A stretch of 8,128 nucleotides of DNA from assembly GCA_025057735.1 (NCBI GenBank), contig JANWUU010000246.1:1-8128 (forward strand). Direction: 5' to 3'. The position numbers and the translations under genes were made by a program. Shown one piece after another: positions 1-6,818 of the stretch; position 1 is the stretch's first letter, and each line of letters starts with the position of its first letter. This stretch comes from Burkholderiaceae bacterium (GTDB lineage: Bacteria > Pseudomonadota > Gammaproteobacteria > Burkholderiales > Burkholderiaceae). Below the pieces are notes generated by a model that was not told the DNA's origin, did no database searches, and saw only the letters and a program-made list of their open reading frames with translations.

Positions 1-519
1 CCGCAGAAGACGGCGGAGACCATCGACGCCGAAGGGTGGCTGCACACGGGCGACGTCGGCGAGGTCGATGCGGACGGCTACTTCCGCATCACCGACCGCA
101 TGAAGGACATCATCATTACCGCCGGCGGCAAGAACATCACGCCCAGCGAGATCGAAAACGAACTGAAATTCTCACCCTACATCACCGATGCGGTCGTGAT
201 CGGCGACCGGCGACCGTATCTGACGGCGTTGATCATGATCGACCAGGAGAACGTCGAAAAATGGGCGCAGGACCATGACGTGCCGTTCTCGAATTACGCC
301 AGCCTGACGCGCGCGCCGGAGGTCATCGAGCTGATCCGCGGCGAGGTTGAGCGCGTAAACAAGAAGTTTGCGCGTGTGGAGCAGGTCAAGCAGTTCCGGC
401 TGATTGACCGGCGGCTAACCGCCGAGGACGAGGAGCTCACCCCTACCATGAAGCTGAAGCGGGCGCTGGTGCAGAAGAAGTACGCGACGCTGATCGAGGA
501 AATGTACGGATCGGCGTAA
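1..519 (+). CDS. AMP-forming acyl-CoA synthetase (long-chain fatty-acid/aryl-acid CoA ligase type), 3' part
   Basis: The frame is open from base 1, so the 5' part lies outside the window; 172 C-terminal residues are visible and end at TAA 517-519. Seen: the ANL-superfamily motif GWLHTGDVGEVDADGYF at residues 12-28, whose TGD aspartate (D18) normally contacts the ATP ribose. It is followed by the hinge motif ITDRMKDIIITAGGKNITP (30-48) and SEIEN (49-53), which opens the mobile C-terminal subdomain. Near the end TPTMKLKR (about 147-154) holds the lysine that in this family catalyses adenylation (K151 or K153). The family makes acyl-AMP and then acyl-CoA from a carboxylic acid, ATP and CoA in the cytoplasm. 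The TPTMKLKR ending resembles FAA1/FadD15-type long-chain ligases; the actual substrate cannot be read. The binding-protein gene 67 nt downstream suggests an imported acid (inference). Confidence 0.93.
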   Translation, partial: PQKTAETIDAEGWLHTGDVGEVDADGYFRITDRMKDIIITAGGKNITPSEIENELKFSPYITDAVVIGDRRPYLTALIMIDQENVEKWAQDHDVPFSNYASLTRAPEVIELIRGEVERVNKKFARVEQVKQFRLIDRRLTAEDEELTPTMKLKRALVQKKYATLIEEMYGSA

Positions 520-550
520 GCGGCCGCGCGATGCGATCATTATGACAACG

Positions 551-567
551 CCCGGCACATTGCCGGG
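551..567 (+). other. Small hairpin between ligase and binding-protein genes
   Basis: CCCGGCA (551-557) and TGCCGGG (561-567) form a perfect 7-bp GC-rich stem with a 3-nt loop (CAT). It lies 6 nt before the ribosome binding site of the next gene. No T-run follows, so it is not an ordinary intrinsic terminator. It could be an mRNA-stabilising or processing element that sets the high expression typical of periplasmic binding proteins relative to their operon partners; that role is inference. Confidence 0.5.
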
Positions 568-573
568 GCCGAC

Positions 574-580
574 AAGGAGA
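574..580 (+). promoter_or_regulatory. Ribosome binding site of the substrate-binding protein
   Basis: AAGGAGA lies 6 nt before ATG 587. It decides the start: the in-frame ATG at 542 has no such site and would put 15 residues, including a GPTRRP stretch, in front of an otherwise textbook signal peptide. Confidence 0.85.
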
Positions 581-586
581 CCGACG

Positions 587-1756
587 ATGAAACTGAAACT
601 GCTCGCGGCGGCGGCGCTGGCCGCCGCCACTGTCTCAGCGGGGGCGCAGTCGCCCGGCATTACGAAATCGGAGATTGTGGTCGGCACCATTCAGGATCTG
701 TCCGGTCCGATCGCTGCCTTCGGTAAACAGGCGCGCAACGGTCTGCAGATGCGCGCCGATGAGATCAACGCCGCCGGCGGCGTCAATGGCCGCAAAATCA
801 AGCTGATCGTCGAGGACCACGGCTACGACCCGCGCCGTGCCCTGCTGGCGGCGCAAAAGCTCATCACGCAGGATAAGGTGTTCGCGATCCTCGGCCACAT
901 CGGCACGCCGCAGAACTTGGCCGTGATGCCGTTTCAGTTCGAGCGCGGCGTGATCAACTTTTTCCCGCTCACCGGCGCACGCGAGATGTACGAGCCGTTT
1001 CACCGGCTGAAGTTCTCGTTCTCGCCGCCGTACTACGACCAGATGCGGATGATGGTGCCGCACCTGGTGAAGCTGAACAAGTATCAGCGCGTGTGCGCGC
1101 TGTATCAAGACGACGAGTTCGGGCTGGAGGTGCTGCGCGGCGCCGAAGCGGGGCTGAAGGCGATCGGCATGCAGATGGTGGAACGCACGTCCTATAAGCG
1201 CGGCGCCACCGATTTTTCCTCGCAAGTGGCGCGCTTGAAAGCGGCCAACTGCGATCTGGTGGTGCTCGGTACCATCATCCGCGAGACGATCGGCACGATC
1301 GCCGAGGCGCGCAAAACGGGCTTCAATCCGGCCTTCCTCGGCACGACCGCCTTGTACACGCATCTGATCCACGCCCTCGGCGGCAAGGCGATGGATGGCC
1401 TGTACGGGGTGCAGTCGGCGAGCCACCCGTACCCGGACGATGTCTCGGCCTCGGTGCGCAACTGGGCCGCCTCCTACAAGGCCAAGTTCGGCGAGGACGC
1501 GACGGTGTTCTCCGTCTACGGCTACTACATCATGGACGTGTTCGCCAAGGCGGCCGAGAAGGCGGGCCCGAACCTCACCACCGACCGCTTCATCGAGGTG
1601 ATGGAGAACACTACCTTCCCGCGCGACATGTTCGGCAACCCCGAGCTGCGCGTCACCAAGACCGACCGTCTGGGGCAGAAGAAATTCCGGCTGGCGCAGA
1701 TCATCAACAGCCGCTGGACGCCGGTGACCGATTTCATCGACATCAAGCCTGAATAA
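587..1756 (+). CDS. Periplasmic ABC transporter substrate-binding protein, LIV (Peripla_BP_6) type
   Basis: A 389-aa precursor. Residues 1-20 are a Sec signal peptide (MKLK, an Ala/Leu-rich core, then SAGA before QSPG), so the mature protein is periplasmic. Family features seen: IVVGTIQDLSGPIAAFG (30-46), the NAAGGVNGRKI turn (61-71), GHIGTPQNLA (103-112, where this family usually contacts the ligand) and YQDDEFGLE (173-181) at the second-lobe entry. The length is normal for LivJ/LivK-like proteins. Such proteins deliver amino acids, or in many proteobacteria aromatic, dicarboxylic or other organic acids, to a LivHMGF membrane complex. No permease or ATPase gene follows, because a terminator comes 25 nt after the stop; those genes are presumably upstream of the ligase. 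The ligase neighbour argues for a carboxylic-acid ligand rather than leucine; this is inference. Confidence 0.93.
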   Translation: MKLKLLAAAALAAATVSAGAQSPGITKSEIVVGTIQDLSGPIAAFGKQARNGLQMRADEINAAGGVNGRKIKLIVEDHGYDPRRALLAAQKLITQDKVFAILGHIGTPQNLAVMPFQFERGVINFFPLTGAREMYEPFHRLKFSFSPPYYDQMRMMVPHLVKLNKYQRVCALYQDDEFGLEVLRGAEAGLKAIGMQMVERTSYKRGATDFSSQVARLKAANCDLVVLGTIIRETIGTIAEARKTGFNPAFLGTTALYTHLIHALGGKAMDGLYGVQSASHPYPDDVSASVRNWAASYKAKFGEDATVFSVYGYYIMDVFAKAAEKAGPNLTTDRFIEVMENTTFPRDMFGNPELRVTKTDRLGQKKFRLAQIINSRWTPVTDFIDIKPE

Positions 1757-1781
1757 GGGCCTGGCCGTTTTCCGGCACGGC

Positions 1782-1810
1782 AACGCCGCGGGTCGCCCCG
1801 CGGCGTTTTT
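1782..1810 (+). terminator. Intrinsic terminator after the binding-protein gene
   Basis: An 11-bp perfect stem (AACGCCGCGGG 1782-1792 with CCCGCGGCGTT 1797-1807) has a 4-nt loop and runs into five Ts (1806-1810), then CTTCT. It lies 25 nt after the TAA at 1756. There is no T-run on the other strand, so it works for plus-strand transcription only. Confidence 0.9.
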
Positions 1811-2083
1811 CTTCTGCGGCACCGTGAGCAAGCCGCGCCGCAGCTGGCCCGCCCCGGTGCCGATACAGGCCCAGAAGATGCGAGTTGCGGCGGCAGCCCG
1901 CGCGCACCCAGGCTCAGGAGAGACCCCAAGCCTCGCGGCTCTGGGGGCGAACCGGCACCCTGCCCGCAGCCGCATGGCTGGCTCCGCAGTCACGATGGCT
2001 CGCCGCGGCGCGGAAAGCCATCTCTCGACGCTGAGGGACGCCGGCTATCGGCGCACGCCGCGTCGTGGCGGCCCGGTGCGGGA
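1811..2083. other. Gene-free region between convergent operons
   Basis: No frame here shows a start with a ribosome binding site or a recognisable protein; the open frames are the arginine/alanine-rich kind typical of non-coding GC-rich DNA. It holds one notable hairpin: CCCCAAGCC (1924-1932) with GGCT and TGGGG (1937-1940, 1942-1946), a 9-bp stem with one bulged C and a TCGC loop. Read on the minus strand it is followed by TCTCTCCT, so it may be a weak terminator for the minus-strand operon, about 140 nt beyond that operon's last stop codon. Confidence 0.5.
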
Positions 2084-3343
2084 TTACTGCAGGGCGCGCA
2101 GGCGGACCGTCGTCTGACTGAAATCCGGCCCCGATTCCGTGTCGCGCGTACCGAGCCAGAATTTCAGTAGATGCGAGACGCCCGTCTGCGACGCGCATGG
2201 CTGACCGGTCGAACCGTTACCGCCCACGCTGCGCAGCGGGATCTCGTAGTAGGTATTGCCGGGTTGGGCGTTGAAGGTACCGACGCCCGTGACGTGGTTG
2301 TAGTTCACCGCAGGAGAGCCGGCCGCAAAACAAAGCCGGTCGATGGCCTCGAAGGTCACCGGCTGCGGTTGGGTGGGCGCCTGCGCCACCCGCAATTCGC
2401 AGTTGAAAACATCGCCGGCATTGACCGTCGTGCCGGTGGAGGGATTACGGCAGACGACGGCCTGAGCGAACGCGTTGCTTACCGAGGGCGGGTTGACCTG
2501 CACCGTCAACGTGTCGGAGCGGCCGTTCGGCATCGCCACCGTCAGCGTCACGTTGCGGGTGCTGTTGATGGCCCGCAGCGCGGCCATGTTCGCCTCGAGC
2601 GTGAGGCTGCTCGTCGGCAACCAAGAGTAGGCCCGCATGCTGAGCGCCTGCGCGGCGGGCGCGAGGAAGTTCGGCAGGCCGGACAAGGAGAGGTTGAAGT
2701 CGCGCTGGATGTCGATCTCCGGAACGGAGCCGAAGCTCAGCGAGGTAAAAAGACGCAGCTGGCAGTTGCTGGTGTCCTGTGCCGCCCCTGGGGGCAGCGT
2801 GATCACGATGCGCGTGTCTTGCTGATCCTTCACGATCGGAGTCAGACCGCGCGTCAGGCAGTGGTGCGGCGTCTCCTGGAAGCCGGTGAAGCGCCACTGG
2901 GGTTGCGGAAAGGGAACGATGCGGATTTGCAAGGGCGACGTGTCGCCAAGCGGCATGCGGAAGCGCAGCGTGCGCTGCAGGACCTGGGTGGTATTCGCCG
3001 GTGCGTCGACTTCCACCTGCACGGACCCGGTCGCAGCCCGGCAAGGACCGACGAGATTTTGCGGGCCACCGCGGGCGCTGCCGGCGATGATGCGCGCGTT
3101 GACGGTGCTGTCGTCGCCGCTGACGCCGGGGTTGACGTCGATGCCCGCGCCCCAGACCTCGAAGCGCATGTTCTGGCCCGCCATGATGGAAAGGTCCTTG
3201 CCATCGCCGATGCGGTCGACTACCTGGCACGAACCGACGCGCGTCACGTACTCGACGCCGGCGCGTGTGGGCGGTGCGGCCAGCACGCCGATCGCGATGA
3301 CGCTGAGCGCGAGTGTTGGTTGGGGAATCAAACGGATTTTCAT
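2084..3343 (-). CDS. Secreted, cysteine-containing beta-rich protein of unknown function
   Basis: A 419-aa precursor. The start at 3343 (MKIRLIPQP) is preferred because GGAGG lies 7 nt upstream; the in-frame ATG at 3349 (MAMKIR) is only 1 nt from GGAGG. Residues 1-28 are a signal peptide (hydrophobic core LALSVIAIGVLAA, then PPTRA before GVEYV). The mature part has no transmembrane helix, is rich in Ser, Thr, Asn, Val and alternating strand patterns, and has eight cysteines (39, 101, 162, 194, 298, 315, 338, 383), an even number that could form disulfides in the periplasm or outside the cell. Spacing suggests about three Ig-like modules (roughly 29-145, 146-285, 286-419), which is inference. 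It is the last gene of the minus-strand operon, 50 nt after the 422-aa gene. I do not recognise the family; a surface subunit or adhesin is possible. Confidence 0.82.
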   Translation of the reverse strand: MKIRLIPQPTLALSVIAIGVLAAPPTRAGVEYVTRVGSCQVVDRIGDGKDLSIMAGQNMRFEVWGAGIDVNPGVSGDDSTVNARIIAGSARGGPQNLVGPCRAATGSVQVEVDAPANTTQVLQRTLRFRMPLGDTSPLQIRIVPFPQPQWRFTGFQETPHHCLTRGLTPIVKDQQDTRIVITLPPGAAQDTSNCQLRLFTSLSFGSVPEIDIQRDFNLSLSGLPNFLAPAAQALSMRAYSWLPTSSLTLEANMAALRAINSTRNVTLTVAMPNGRSDTLTVQVNPPSVSNAFAQAVVCRNPSTGTTVNAGDVFNCELRVAQAPTQPQPVTFEAIDRLCFAAGSPAVNYNHVTGVGTFNAQPGNTYYEIPLRSVGGNGSTGQPCASQTGVSHLLKFWLGTRDTESGPDFSQTTVRLRALQ

Positions 3344-3350
3344 CGCCATG

Positions 3351-3355
3351 CCTCC
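3351..3355 (-). promoter_or_regulatory. Ribosome binding site of the 419-aa secreted protein
   Basis: GGAGG on the minus strand, 7 nt before ATG 3343 and 1 nt before ATG 3349. It is the best Shine-Dalgarno sequence in this operon and fixes the start at 3343. That this last gene has its own strong site, while the two genes before it have none, suggests it is translated independently and perhaps more strongly. Confidence 0.75.
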
Positions 3356-3393
3356 GTGGGTTGACAAGGCCTCGGTGAAGGCCAGGACTTCGA

Positions 3394-4662
3394 CTACGGC
3401 ACACGCAGCGCGCGCCAGGGGCTTTCGCCGACCATGCCCTGCCGGGCGTCGAGCGCGAGCACGCGCCAGCGCGCCGGGCGGACGAGCTTCTCCGCCAGCC
3501 AGGGCGGGGCGACATAATTGGAGACGCCGGGCCGTACCAGCGCGGACAACACGAGCGCACCGCCTGCCTCGACCTCCAGCCGATACAGCGCCGCGCCGTC
3601 GACGTCGATCCACGAGAAGGCCGGCAGCGCCTCGTTGAGGCGGCCGTCCTCCATGGGCAGCATCAGCTCCACCCGCGCCGGTGGCCGCTGCGGCAAAGCG
3701 GCCACCAGCTCTGGCGAGCCGACGTAATAGCGCGCCACCGGCAATGGAAAGCCCGCCACGCCGCCACTGACCGCCACGGCACCCGTGCCGAGCTGCGACT
3801 GGCCTTCCTTGTCATCGGTCGCCTCGATCCGCAGCAGGACCTGGTAAGGACCATCGACCGCCGTGGGCAGCCGCGAAGGATCCGGGCCGGTGAGCATGTA
3901 ACGGCCGGCTGGCGTCAGGAACACACTGAAGCGATCGACCAGCGTGTAGCGGCGCTGCTCGAGACGTTGCTCCGGCGGCAGGGTGGCTTCCGTCAGCAGA
4001 TCGAGCTCGCGCGGCGGCGGATCGCCCGGCATCACGACTTCCCAGCGCCCCCGCAGCTCGCCACTGCCGTTGTAAAGCAGCTCGGCCTGCAGCGGCGGCA
4101 GCCGCTCGCCGCGCGCCACCGCCAGCACCGTCGTCTCGCCCCGCGCGTCGCCGAAGGTCAGCCGCACGTCGAGCAGCGCCAGCGGGGTGCGCGCCCCGCC
4201 GGCGCTCATCCGGCAGGTGACGACCACGTAGCGGTCGCCGCCCAGTCCGCCGGTGAAGCGGCGCACGTAGAAGAAATCCGACGGCTGTCCGGCGACCGCA
4301 TCCTGGTAGGCGCGCCGCGCCACGCTGGCCGGGATCGTCATGATGTCGGTGAGGTTCGTCAGCGCGCCGGCCTGGCTGAGGCGGGACTGGTCGAGCCGCA
4401 GCAGCAGCCGGCCGTACAGCGTGCCGGGCACGCAGGGATCGAAGGCGGTCACCGATCCGCCCACCACCCCCGGTTGCACGGCGCCACACCAGAACGCCTC
4501 CACCGCGCGCTCGTTCGGATCGAGGTTCTGGAAGGTCAGAAAGACCGTCGAGGGTCCCGAGGCGCGCACGTTCACGCCCGTCGGATGCACACCGGTGACC
4601 GCCCGCGCAGCCGTCGGTGCGAGACAGGCCGCAAGGCAGAGGGCGAGACGAAGGGCGCGCAT
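3394..4662 (-). CDS. Secreted protein with C-terminal FN3-like domain, function unknown
   Basis: A 422-aa precursor. Start ATG 4662 lies 2 nt after the TGA of the 712-aa gene, has no clear Shine-Dalgarno sequence and is probably translated by coupling. Residues 1-21 form a signal peptide (MRALRL, core ALCLAACLA, then ARA before VTGVHP). The N-terminal part begins with a beta-strand-rich segment (NVRASGPSTVFLTFQNL, 31-47). Two cysteines follow at 59 (EAFWCG) and 77 (FDPCVPG), and a third at 150 (VVVTCRMS). A segment rich in charged residues and strands spans about 185-315. Residues about 330-420 look like a fibronectin-III/Ig-type domain (FSWIDVDGAALYRLEVEAGG, then RWRVLALDARQ). There is no membrane anchor and no lipobox. 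With the barrel protein before it and a disulfide-type protein after it, a periplasmic or surface role is likely; no known function is recognised. Confidence 0.83.
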   Translation of the reverse strand: MRALRLALCLAACLAPTAARAVTGVHPTGVNVRASGPSTVFLTFQNLDPNERAVEAFWCGAVQPGVVGGSVTAFDPCVPGTLYGRLLLRLDQSRLSQAGALTNLTDIMTIPASVARRAYQDAVAGQPSDFFYVRRFTGGLGGDRYVVVTCRMSAGGARTPLALLDVRLTFGDARGETTVLAVARGERLPPLQAELLYNGSGELRGRWEVVMPGDPPPRELDLLTEATLPPEQRLEQRRYTLVDRFSVFLTPAGRYMLTGPDPSRLPTAVDGPYQVLLRIEATDDKEGQSQLGTGAVAVSGGVAGFPLPVARYYVGSPELVAALPQRPPARVELMLPMEDGRLNEALPAFSWIDVDGAALYRLEVEAGGALVLSALVRPGVSNYVAPPWLAEKLVRPARWRVLALDARQGMVGESPWRALRVP

Positions 4663-4664
4663 GG

Positions 4665-6803
4665 TCAGAACACCGTTACGCTGGCGCCGAGATTCACCGA
4701 CCAATGGCGCCCGCTGCTGGCGACGCCGGCGGCCGCATCGCGGGTGCTGGTGGCCCGCAGCGCATGCCGCACGAAGACTTGGCCGCGGATGGGCTGGCCG
4801 GACGGCGACGGCAGTTCGAGCGTGCGCGCGAGCTGTGTCTGCATCGTCAGGGCGCGGCTGTCGCTCTGGCCGCGCGAATCGCGCGTGCGCGTCACGCCGA
4901 CGTTCGGCGCCAGCGTCCAGCGCTCCAGCGCGCGCCACTGTCCACCGAGGGTGGCGCCCTCGTTGACGAGGGTCAGCCGCTGCTCGACGCTGTGCTGGCG
5001 GCTGCGGTTGACGCCGACGTTCAGCATCAGCCGCTCGCCGAGCGCCAGGTTCAGCGAGGCCTGCTGGGCGAGGTTCTGGAAATCGGCGTTCTCACGGCCG
5101 GTCTGCCGATTGTCCTGACGCGCGCCGTTGACCCCGTAGCTGAACGCATGGCGGCCGAGCTGCCAGGCGAGATTCGCCCCGTAGGTCGTGTTGTATTGAT
5201 CGGGCCGATGCGTGGCCTGCAGGCCGGAGAGCGCGAAATCCGGCGCGTTGGCAGCGAACTGGTGGTTGCGCTGGGCTTGCAGCGCGACGCTGGGCCACAG
5301 GCTGCCGCGCTCGCCGCTGCCGAGGATCTGCGGCAACGGCAGGGCGAACGTGAGGTCGTCCGCTTCGGTGCGCGTGGTCAGCAGCGACGGGATGTCGTCT
5401 AGATTGTCGCGCCGCGTGCTGCGAAACCAGGCCGCCTGCACCGCCCCCACCTGCATGGCCAGGCCGGCGCGCAGCGTCCGGGCGTCGGAGGTCAGGCTCG
5501 CGCCCAGCATCTTGTACAGCGGCTGTGCCTCCTCGTAGCGCACCGAGGGCGTAAGCGTCAGCGTCAGGCCGTCGCGCAGCGGCAGGCCGCGCAGCAGATC
5601 GAAGCCGACGTCGGCCTGCCTTGCCCCGCGCGCGGTTGCCGGCAGCGGCGTTAACGTCAACCCCGCGGAAAGCTGCGGATCCTCCGCGGGGCGATAGGTG
5701 GCGCGCGCCCAGGCGAGATCGATGCGCAGGCGGCCGTCGAAGGCGCGCGAGGACAGCCGCAGCCCGCCACCGCGCGACTTCTCCGCGTCAGGGATATCGC
5801 CGCGGTTGAAATTGGAGATCGCCCGCAGCGCTGCGTCGCTGAGGGTCGCGTCCAGGCGCAGCAGGCCGGGCTGCGTGGGCGCGGCTTCCACGCCCAGGGC
5901 CGCGCCATAGATGCGATGTTCGGCGTCGTTCAGCCCGAGGATGTTCTCGAATCCGACCACGCGGGTCCCGTTGACGGCGGACAGGGCCAGATCGGCGCGC
6001 GGGCCGAAGCGGACGCTGCCGATCAGGCCGCGACTGGCATACGAATTCAGCAACAGCGGATGGCTGCCCCAATTGACATGGCCCACCGTCAGCGAGGCCG
6101 GCCCAAAGCCCGCCTCGATCCGGTAATCGGCCAAATCGACCTTGCGGGCCTGCGTGCCGCGGGTGCCGAACTGCAGGGCTTCCTGGCGGAAGCTGGAGGC
6201 GGCGAAGTTGGCGCCCCCGCGGAGGCTTGCGCCGCCTGCGTTGGCGTCGATTGCGATGCCGCCGCGTCCGGCGAGGTCCTGAAGGGTGGGCCGTGGCGAG
6301 GCCGTGGCCGTGCCACGCACGGCCTCGTCGGTCTGCGCCTTGACCGTCAGTTCCAGCGACGGGGTCAGTGCGCGCGGCCGGGTATCGCTGCCGGCCGCGG
6401 GTGCCGGCGCGGCCGCGGCCGGCGCGAAGGTCGAACGGTGCAGTTCGCGCCATTGCCGGCCCTGCACCAGCCAGACGACGAGCGTGGTCTCGCCCGACAG
6501 CGGCGGCAGCGCCTCGCCGGGTACCCGCAGTGTCGCACCGTCGGTGCGCACCAGGGCCGTGACGTCGAGCGTGCCGATGAACAACGCCAGCGTGCCCTCG
6601 GCCGCCGTTGGCAGCCGGTCGAGCCGGACGGCAAGCGGTGCTTGAGCCGGCAGAGCGCCCTGTGGGGCGTCGAGTACCGTCACGGCCGTCGCCTCTTTCG
6701 CCGCCAGTGCCGCGCAGACGGCTGCCGCCAACGGTGCGCAGAACGCGCCGGCAGCGCGTCGCGGCGGGCACTCGGGTGATCGGCTCGGGCGCACGGGGCT
6801 CAT
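4665..6803 (-). CDS. Outer-membrane beta-barrel protein with N-terminal Ig-like domain, function unknown
   Basis: A 712-aa precursor. The N-terminus has RR at 15-16, a hydrophobic core to about residue 35 and a likely cleavage at ATA/VTV (40/41). Residues about 41-128 read as an Ig-like domain (LALFIGTLDVTALVRTDGAT at 72-91, then a LVVWLVQ strand). An Ala/Pro linker follows (128-138), then about 560 residues of short alternating strands with Gly/Asn/Asp turns, for example LADYRIEAGFGPASLTVGHV and YGANLAWQLGRHAFSYGVNG. The chain ends WSVNLGASVTVF; a terminal Phe after alternating hydrophobic residues is the usual signal for BAM-dependent outer-membrane insertion. No TonB box or plug, POTRA domain or PapC-type usher motif is visible. 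It starts 15 nt after the 155-aa gene, in the same frame, without a clear Shine-Dalgarno sequence. It probably is the membrane component of the operon; porin, transporter or secretion channel cannot be told apart. Confidence 0.85.
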   Translation of the reverse strand: MSPVRPSRSPECPPRRAAGAFCAPLAAAVCAALAAKEATAVTVLDAPQGALPAQAPLAVRLDRLPTAAEGTLALFIGTLDVTALVRTDGATLRVPGEALPPLSGETTLVVWLVQGRQWRELHRSTFAPAAAAPAPAAGSDTRPRALTPSLELTVKAQTDEAVRGTATASPRPTLQDLAGRGGIAIDANAGGASLRGGANFAASSFRQEALQFGTRGTQARKVDLADYRIEAGFGPASLTVGHVNWGSHPLLLNSYASRGLIGSVRFGPRADLALSAVNGTRVVGFENILGLNDAEHRIYGAALGVEAAPTQPGLLRLDATLSDAALRAISNFNRGDIPDAEKSRGGGLRLSSRAFDGRLRIDLAWARATYRPAEDPQLSAGLTLTPLPATARGARQADVGFDLLRGLPLRDGLTLTLTPSVRYEEAQPLYKMLGASLTSDARTLRAGLAMQVGAVQAAWFRSTRRDNLDDIPSLLTTRTEADDLTFALPLPQILGSGERGSLWPSVALQAQRNHQFAANAPDFALSGLQATHRPDQYNTTYGANLAWQLGRHAFSYGVNGARQDNRQTGRENADFQNLAQQASLNLALGERLMLNVGVNRSRQHSVEQRLTLVNEGATLGGQWRALERWTLAPNVGVTRTRDSRGQSDSRALTMQTQLARTLELPSPSGQPIRGQVFVRHALRATSTRDAAAGVASSGRHWSVNLGASVTVF

Positions 6804-6818
6804 CGATCGCTGGCCCGT

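Noticed and set aside
542..586. Upstream ATG 542 as start of the binding protein
   Set aside because: No ribosome binding site, it contains the intergenic hairpin, and it would place 15 extra residues before a complete signal peptide.
635..1993. Long open frame on the minus strand opposite the binding-protein gene
   Set aside because: It is antisense to a clearly recognised protein, is rich in Arg/His/Leu, has no signal or family motif, and such antisense frames are expected in GC-rich coding DNA.
2171..3364. 397-codon plus-strand open frame opposite the 419-aa gene
   Set aside because: The minus-strand reading has GGAGG, a signal peptide and structured composition; the plus-strand product is Arg/Gly/His-rich with no ribosome binding site.
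3967..5402. Two long plus-strand open frames opposite the 422- and 712-aa genes
   Set aside because: Shadow frames; composition is Arg/Ala/Gln-rich and they span the junction of two convincing minus-strand genes.
6403..6426. GCCGGCGCG direct repeat and near-palindrome
   Set aside because: It falls in codons for the Ala/Pro linker of the barrel protein and is explained by low-complexity coding in GC-rich DNA.
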